A stretch of DNA of 64,000 bases from Paludibaculum sp. (GTDB taxonomy: Bacteria > Acidobacteriota > Terriglobia > Bryobacterales > Bryobacteraceae): assembly GCA_029973955.1 (NCBI GenBank), contig JARKQJ010000196.1, positions 62,001 to 126,000 of the forward strand. Reading direction: 5' to 3'. Below the pieces are notes generated by a model. That model ran no database searches, was not told the DNA's origin, and saw only the letters and a list, made by a program, of their open reading frames with translations. Below, piece by piece: positions 60,567-64,000 of the stretch; position 1 is the stretch's first letter, and the number at the start of each line of letters is the position of its first letter. The position numbers and the translations under genes were made by a program.

Positions 60567-61792
60567 GGCTCCTGCTCCTTTTCCACGGGCACGGATTTCC
60601 GAAGCCAGCCGCCGGTGTTGAAGCTGATGAGGAAGGCGTCGCGGCGGTGGTCCTGTTGAAAGGCAGAGGCGGCAGGAGAAGCCAGGAACGACCGGACGGC
60701 CGCACCGGCGGCGGCGCTGCGGGCGGCGTCTTCGAGAATCAGGTAGCTGCCGCCGCTGACCAGCGCGGCGTAGCGGTTGAGCGCCGCGCCAAGATCCCGC
60801 GCCGCGGGCCCGGCCGAGAGGACGACGAGGGTCCTGGATCCGGCGACGCGAGCTGCGACAGCTTCCGCGGCGGGCTGCTCCGGCTTCTCGGGGATGAACT
60901 CAACGGAGTCTTTCCAAAGTGGCAATGCCGAGGCGCTGGCGGGCGCCTGGCCGGCTCCGACGGCAATCACTTTGGCGCCAGGCCGCACGCCGCGCAGAAC
61001 GCGGGCGAGATAGAGCGCCACACCACCCTCGCCAGCATCGGCGGCGACGACGAATTCAGGGCGGACCTCGTAGATGATCTGCTGGATGATCCAAAGGTCC
61101 AGCGGGTTACGGCCGACGCGCACGCCGAGAAAACGGGTATCCTTCCACGCATCGAGGGATGTCATGATCCGGCGGAGTCGCTCGCGGCGGGCAGGCGGGT
61201 ATTGATCCCAGGCGCTGACGGCGCTGTCCTCAGCCAAGCGGGCGCGGCGTCCTTGCAGGGCGTGGAACCCGGCTGTGGCCTCATAGGGAATGAGGCGCAC
61301 CTGGGCGACGATAAGTGAGCGGTCCGCGCCGGAGATCCAATCACGAAACGAGCGATCGGTCTCAAACTCGACGGTGAGGGAGGAGTGTTCGAGGGCGGCG
61401 ACCGGGATGGGACAGGAGAGGCTGGCGCGGCCATGTTTCCGGTATGTCTGGCGGCAGGCCTCCATGCCATTGACGCGTGCAGCGAGGGTGAGATCCGGGG
61501 CCGACTCGCCGAGCCGCAGCTCCTCCGGGATGGCGAAGTCGAGGTCGAGGTACAGCGGCGAATCGGGGAGAGGGGTGGGGCGATCGAGGCGCACGGCGAA
61601 GAGGCGGCGCGTCCAGGTGGCGCCGGGCTGAAATTCGAAGCCGCGCAGGAGGCGCGGGCGGATGGCGGGATCGTTGCTGATGAAGACGGTGGTGCGTGGC
61701 TCGTCCACGGCAGCCAGGGCCGTGGTACGGCGGCACGCGGAGAGACTGGCAAGAAGAGCCAGTGTGCAAACAGGAACGGCGGTGGGGCGCAC
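60563..61792 (-). CDS. Degenerate paralogue of the CmcI-like lipoprotein
   Basis: A 409-residue lipoprotein (lipobox SLSAC, Cys20) with the same layout as its downstream neighbour. The beta-rich region shares CKVNGLEACRxxY/RVNGMEACRQTY and the tail shares FNPGGWLRR/FNTGGWLRK. However, the active-site motifs are altered. FIIETGTLEGGSAL reads FVVAADAGEGGVAL, VITIDVATG reads VIAVGAGQA, and FITLDSDHSMV reads LVVLSAGPAAR. This is probably a catalytically dead partner, or has a new binding role. Confidence 0.72.
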   Translation of the reverse strand: MRPTAVPVCTLALLASLSACRRTTALAAVDEPRTTVFISNDPAIRPRLLRGFEFQPGATWTRRLFAVRLDRPTPLPDSPLYLDLDFAIPEELRLGESAPDLTLAARVNGMEACRQTYRKHGRASLSCPIPVAALEHSSLTVEFETDRSFRDWISGADRSLIVAQVRLIPYEATAGFHALQGRRARLAEDSAVSAWDQYPPARRERLRRIMTSLDAWKDTRFLGVRVGRNPLDLWIIQQIIYEVRPEFVVAADAGEGGVALYLARVLRGVRPGAKVIAVGAGQAPASASALPLWKDSVEFIPEKPEQPAAEAVAARVAGSRTLVVLSAGPAARDLGAALNRYAALVSGGSYLILEDAARSAAAGAAVRSFLASPAASAFQQDHRRDAFLISFNTGGWLRKSVPVEKEQEP

Positions 61793-61909
61793 AATACCTC
61801 CTGGCGGGGCCTCCGTGTCGGCGCAAGCATATCACGAGGGGTGGGCGGTGTCCGATGGGCTTCGCGGCGCATCCTGCATTCGAGGGCGCGATCAGCTACC
61901 TTGGATGCC

Positions 61910-62524
61910 ATGACGCTACCCGACGGATATTTGGATGTGACGCCCGGCCGGCTGGCAGCGGTGGTGACGTACCTGGAACAGAGAGCGCGGCCGGAACTGG
62001 CTCCGGCGGCGGTTCCAAGTGAACTGCGGATGGAGCGGGTCCGTGGAGTGGATGTGGAAGAGTACCGGCGGGTGTTCCGGAAAGTGGGCGAGCCGTGGTT
62101 GTGGTTCAGCCGGCTGCGGCTGAGTGACGAAGAGCTCCGCGCCACGTTGAGCGCGACGGGCGTCGAGGTGTACTTCCTGGTTGCCGGCGGGGAGGCGATG
62201 GGACTGCTGGAGTTGGACTGGCGCGAGCAGCCCGACGTGGAGATCGTTTTCCTGGGCGTGGCGCCGGAACTGGTGGGACATGGAGCGGGCGGATACTTGA
62301 TGCGTTTTGCGATCGAGGAGGCATGGCGGCGCGGGCCGCGGCGGTTGTGGCTGCACACCTGCACGCTGGACCATCCGGGCGCACTGGGGTTCTACATGAA
62401 GTTCGGATTCACGCCGTACCGGCGGGCGGTGGAGATTTCGGAAGACCCGCGGCTCAGCGGGGAACTGCCACGGGCAGCGGCGCCGCATATTCCTTTCATC
62501 GAGCCGGAATCGAGCGTAAGATGA
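61910..62524 (+). CDS. GNAT-family N-acetyltransferase
   Basis: A 204-residue protein with a GNAT core. Motif A is VEIVFLGVAPELVGHGAGGYLM (the V-x-P-x-x-x-G-x-G-x-G/A acetyl-CoA loop), followed by LWLHTCTLDHPGALGFYMKFGF (motif B). The acceptor is unknown. The ATG at 61910 opens MTLPDGYLDV; longer readings overlap the lipoprotein gene. The isoaspartyl methyltransferase gene begins seven bases later. Confidence 0.87.
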   Translation: MTLPDGYLDVTPGRLAAVVTYLEQRARPELAPAAVPSELRMERVRGVDVEEYRRVFRKVGEPWLWFSRLRLSDEELRATLSATGVEVYFLVAGGEAMGLLELDWREQPDVEIVFLGVAPELVGHGAGGYLMRFAIEEAWRRGPRRLWLHTCTLDHPGALGFYMKFGFTPYRRAVEISEDPRLSGELPRAAAPHIPFIEPESSVR

Positions 62525-62531
62525 GGTTGCC

Positions 62532-63230
62532 ATGAGGCTGTGGCCACCCAAGGCGGCGGCTGCCGCCATCTGCATGACGGCAAGCTGCGTGAATGCGCAG
62601 GATTGGGTTGCGTTGCGGACATCAATGGTACGCAACCAGATCGAGCGGCGGGGCGTCCGGAACACGGCCGTGTTGGACGCCATGCGGGAGATTCCCAGGC
62701 ATGAGTTTGTGCCAGAAGCGCTGCGGCGCTCCGCTTACGAGGACCGGCCGCTGCCGATCGGGCAAGGGCAGACGATTTCGCAGCCGTACATTGTGGCGTC
62801 GATGACGGAGATGCTGGGGGTGCGGCGGGGGGACAAAGTACTGGAGATCGGCACCGGCTCGGGGTATCAGACGGCCGTGCTGGCGCGGTTAAGCGCGCGG
62901 GTCTACACGATCGAGATCCTGGAAACTTTGTCGCGTGATGCGGCCGTCCGGCTGCGCAACATGGGATACACGAACATTGTGACGCGCGCCGGAGATGGGT
63001 ATGAGGGGTGGGCGGACGAGGCGCCGTTCGATCGCATTATTCTCACGGCGGCGCCGCCGGAACTGCCCGCGGCGCTGGTGAAGCAGCTCAAGCGGGGCGG
63101 GCGGCTGGTGGCTCCGGTGGGACGGGAGTGGCAGGAACTGGTGGTGGTGGATAGGGGGATGGACGGCGAGGTGAGCCAGCGCAGCGAGTATCCGGTGATG
63201 TTTGTACCGATGGTGCCGAAGAAGAAGTGA
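62532..63230 (+). CDS. pcm: Protein-L-isoaspartate O-methyltransferase with signal peptide
   Basis: A 232-residue PCMT that methylates isoaspartyl residues to start their repair. Family segments are MVRNQIERRGVRNTAVLDAM, PLPIGQGQTISQPYIVA, the SAM motif VLEIGTGSGYQTAVL and IILTAAPPELP. The N-terminus, WPPKAAAAAICMTASCVNAQ, looks like a signal peptide cleaved after VNA. The ATG at 62532 has TGAGG six bases upstream, whereas the internal ATG at 62625, where most Pcm proteins begin, has no SD; so the exported form is favoured. Confidence 0.88.
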   Translation: MRLWPPKAAAAAICMTASCVNAQDWVALRTSMVRNQIERRGVRNTAVLDAMREIPRHEFVPEALRRSAYEDRPLPIGQGQTISQPYIVASMTEMLGVRRGDKVLEIGTGSGYQTAVLARLSARVYTIEILETLSRDAAVRLRNMGYTNIVTRAGDGYEGWADEAPFDRIILTAAPPELPAALVKQLKRGGRLVAPVGREWQELVVVDRGMDGEVSQRSEYPVMFVPMVPKKK

Positions 63231-63233
63231 GGG

Positions 63234-64000
63234 CTACCACTCGCGCATCACGTTGACGCGCATGTAGAAGAAGCCGAAGCCCTGGCGCTCATAGTTGCGG
63301 TGCGAGCCGCTGCCGGGAATTACCGTGGCCATGGCCCACTGGCAGCCTTCCCTGGCGGCCACCGCAAGGCGATGGCGAATGAGGGCCTGCTGGATGCCGC
63401 GGCCGCGGGCATCGGGGAGGGTGGCGTCACCGAAGAGCATGGCGATGTCGCCGAGGATGGCGAGCGCGCCGCCGCCGGCGGGACGGCCGTTGAGTTCGGC
63501 GATGAACTCAAAGTCGACGGCCGGCAGGACGCGGGTGAGTGTGAGCATTTCGGGCGAGGGGTCGTGGCCCTCGCTGAAGCCGCGCATCATCAGATCGAGC
63601 CACTCTTCGTGCCGCGTGGGCTCGCAGCGAATGAGCCTGGCTTCGCAGGGAATATCGGGCAAGACCTCCGGGCGGCGCAGCATGAGGTTGTTCAACTCAA
63701 TCACCTTGTAGCCGCGGCGGGTGATTTGTTCGAGAAAGGTGGGATGAGAGAGGGGGCAGAGATCGATGAGGGCGGCGCTGCCGCGGCTGCGGAAGAACTC
63801 CTCCATGCGGTCGAATTCGGCATCGCCGGCGGGCCCTTCCATGCCGATGCCGAGGGCGTGTGTCATGGGCGAACCGATGCCCCCGAAGAGGGCGCAACCC
63901 CCAAAGAACGGTTCGGCTTCCGCGGCGCCGGCGGCCAGGGAGAAGGCGTTGGCGGCCTCAGCGGCTTCCAGGCGGCGGGCGAGTTGGAAGTCGGCGGTGG
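63234..64000 (-). CDS. GNAT-family N-acetyltransferase, 5' end outside the window
   Basis: The reading frame stays open from 63234 to the window edge; the ATG at 63866 is probably internal. Upstream codons encode ARRLEAAEAANAFSLAAG and a PFFGGCALFGGIGSPMTHALG block that match the N-terminus of a family of two-domain GNAT proteins. The C-terminal GNAT domain has IAMLFGDATLPDARGRGIQQALI (acetyl-CoA loop) and YERQGFGFFYMRV. At least 255 residues are visible; about 20-40 are missing. It is convergent with pcm, three bases apart. Confidence 0.82.
   Translation of the reverse strand, partial: TADFQLARRLEAAEAANAFSLAAGAAEAEPFFGGCALFGGIGSPMTHALGIGMEGPAGDAEFDRMEEFFRSRGSAALIDLCPLSHPTFLEQITRRGYKVIELNNLMLRRPEVLPDIPCEARLIRCEPTRHEEWLDLMMRGFSEGHDPSPEMLTLTRVLPAVDFEFIAELNGRPAGGGALAILGDIAMLFGDATLPDARGRGIQQALIRHRLAVAAREGCQWAMATVIPGSGSHRNYERQGFGFFYMRVNVMREW

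Overview
The window looks like chromosomal DNA of a high-GC Gram-negative bacterium, most likely an Acidobacteriota of the Bryobacterales/Solibacter type. This is an inference from content: a large carboxypeptidase-regulatory-domain TonB-dependent receptor, a Ser/Thr kinase fused to TPRs, a one-protein hybrid sensor with a Reg_prop/Y_Y_Y sensor region, DUF2760 and DUF3731 Hsp70 genes, many Tat-exported enzymes, and frequent 4-base stop/start overlaps. No phage, integrase, insertion sequence or CRISPR array was seen.

Layout. 0-17 kb: pckA, a selenocysteine tRNA, a UROD-like/extradiol-dioxygenase pair, an S41 peptidase followed by a kinase-TPR protein, exported carbohydrate-active and repeat proteins (including a CE15 esterase), and a molybdopterin oxidoreductase with its cytochrome b. 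17-21 kb: a disturbed stretch with short direct repeats, an orphan HigA-like antitoxin, a decayed copy of the 3' end of ppdK, and katG. 21-28.6 kb: recO-glyQ-glyS-ppdK and a UbiA-type phosphoribosyl/prenyltransferase. 28.6-32.6 kb: two divergent 12-TM-like GT-C glycosyltransferases and a HAD phosphatase, which with UbiA could form a polyprenyl-phosphate-pentose route. 32.6-40 kb: a fumarylacetoacetase-like protein, two TPR/TonB-C paralogues flanking an adenylate kinase that carries a signal peptide, a DUF362 protein, an exported amine oxidase, a hemolysin III protein and a PSP-like HAD. 40-46 kb: DUF2760 - Hsp70 - Hsp70/DUF3731 - thiL. 46-49.6 kb: the large hybrid sensor kinase.

49.8-55.8 kb holds the most interesting unit: seven tightly packed genes (esterase, ATP-grasp ligase, GCS2-type carboxylate-amine ligase, M29-like peptidase, a second ATP-grasp-like protein, a 114-aa protein, a Dph6-like ATP pyrophosphatase), five of them chained by 4-base overlaps. 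It has up to four ATP-dependent amide-forming activities and two hydrolases, and reads as a biosynthetic pathway for an unknown amide- or peptide-like product.

55.8-64 kb: the TonB-dependent receptor, tRNA-Arg(TCG), two paralogous lipoproteins with CmcI-like methyltransferase folds (one with its active-site signature lost), a GNAT, an isoaspartyl methyltransferase with a signal peptide, and a GNAT running off the window end.

Two window-scale signals: (1) GC skew of the + strand changes sign, C-rich on the left and G-rich on the right regardless of gene direction, with the change between about 17 and 29 kb; (2) several enzymes whose co-substrates are normally cytoplasmic (adenylate kinase, SAM methyltransferases) carry export or lipoprotein signals.
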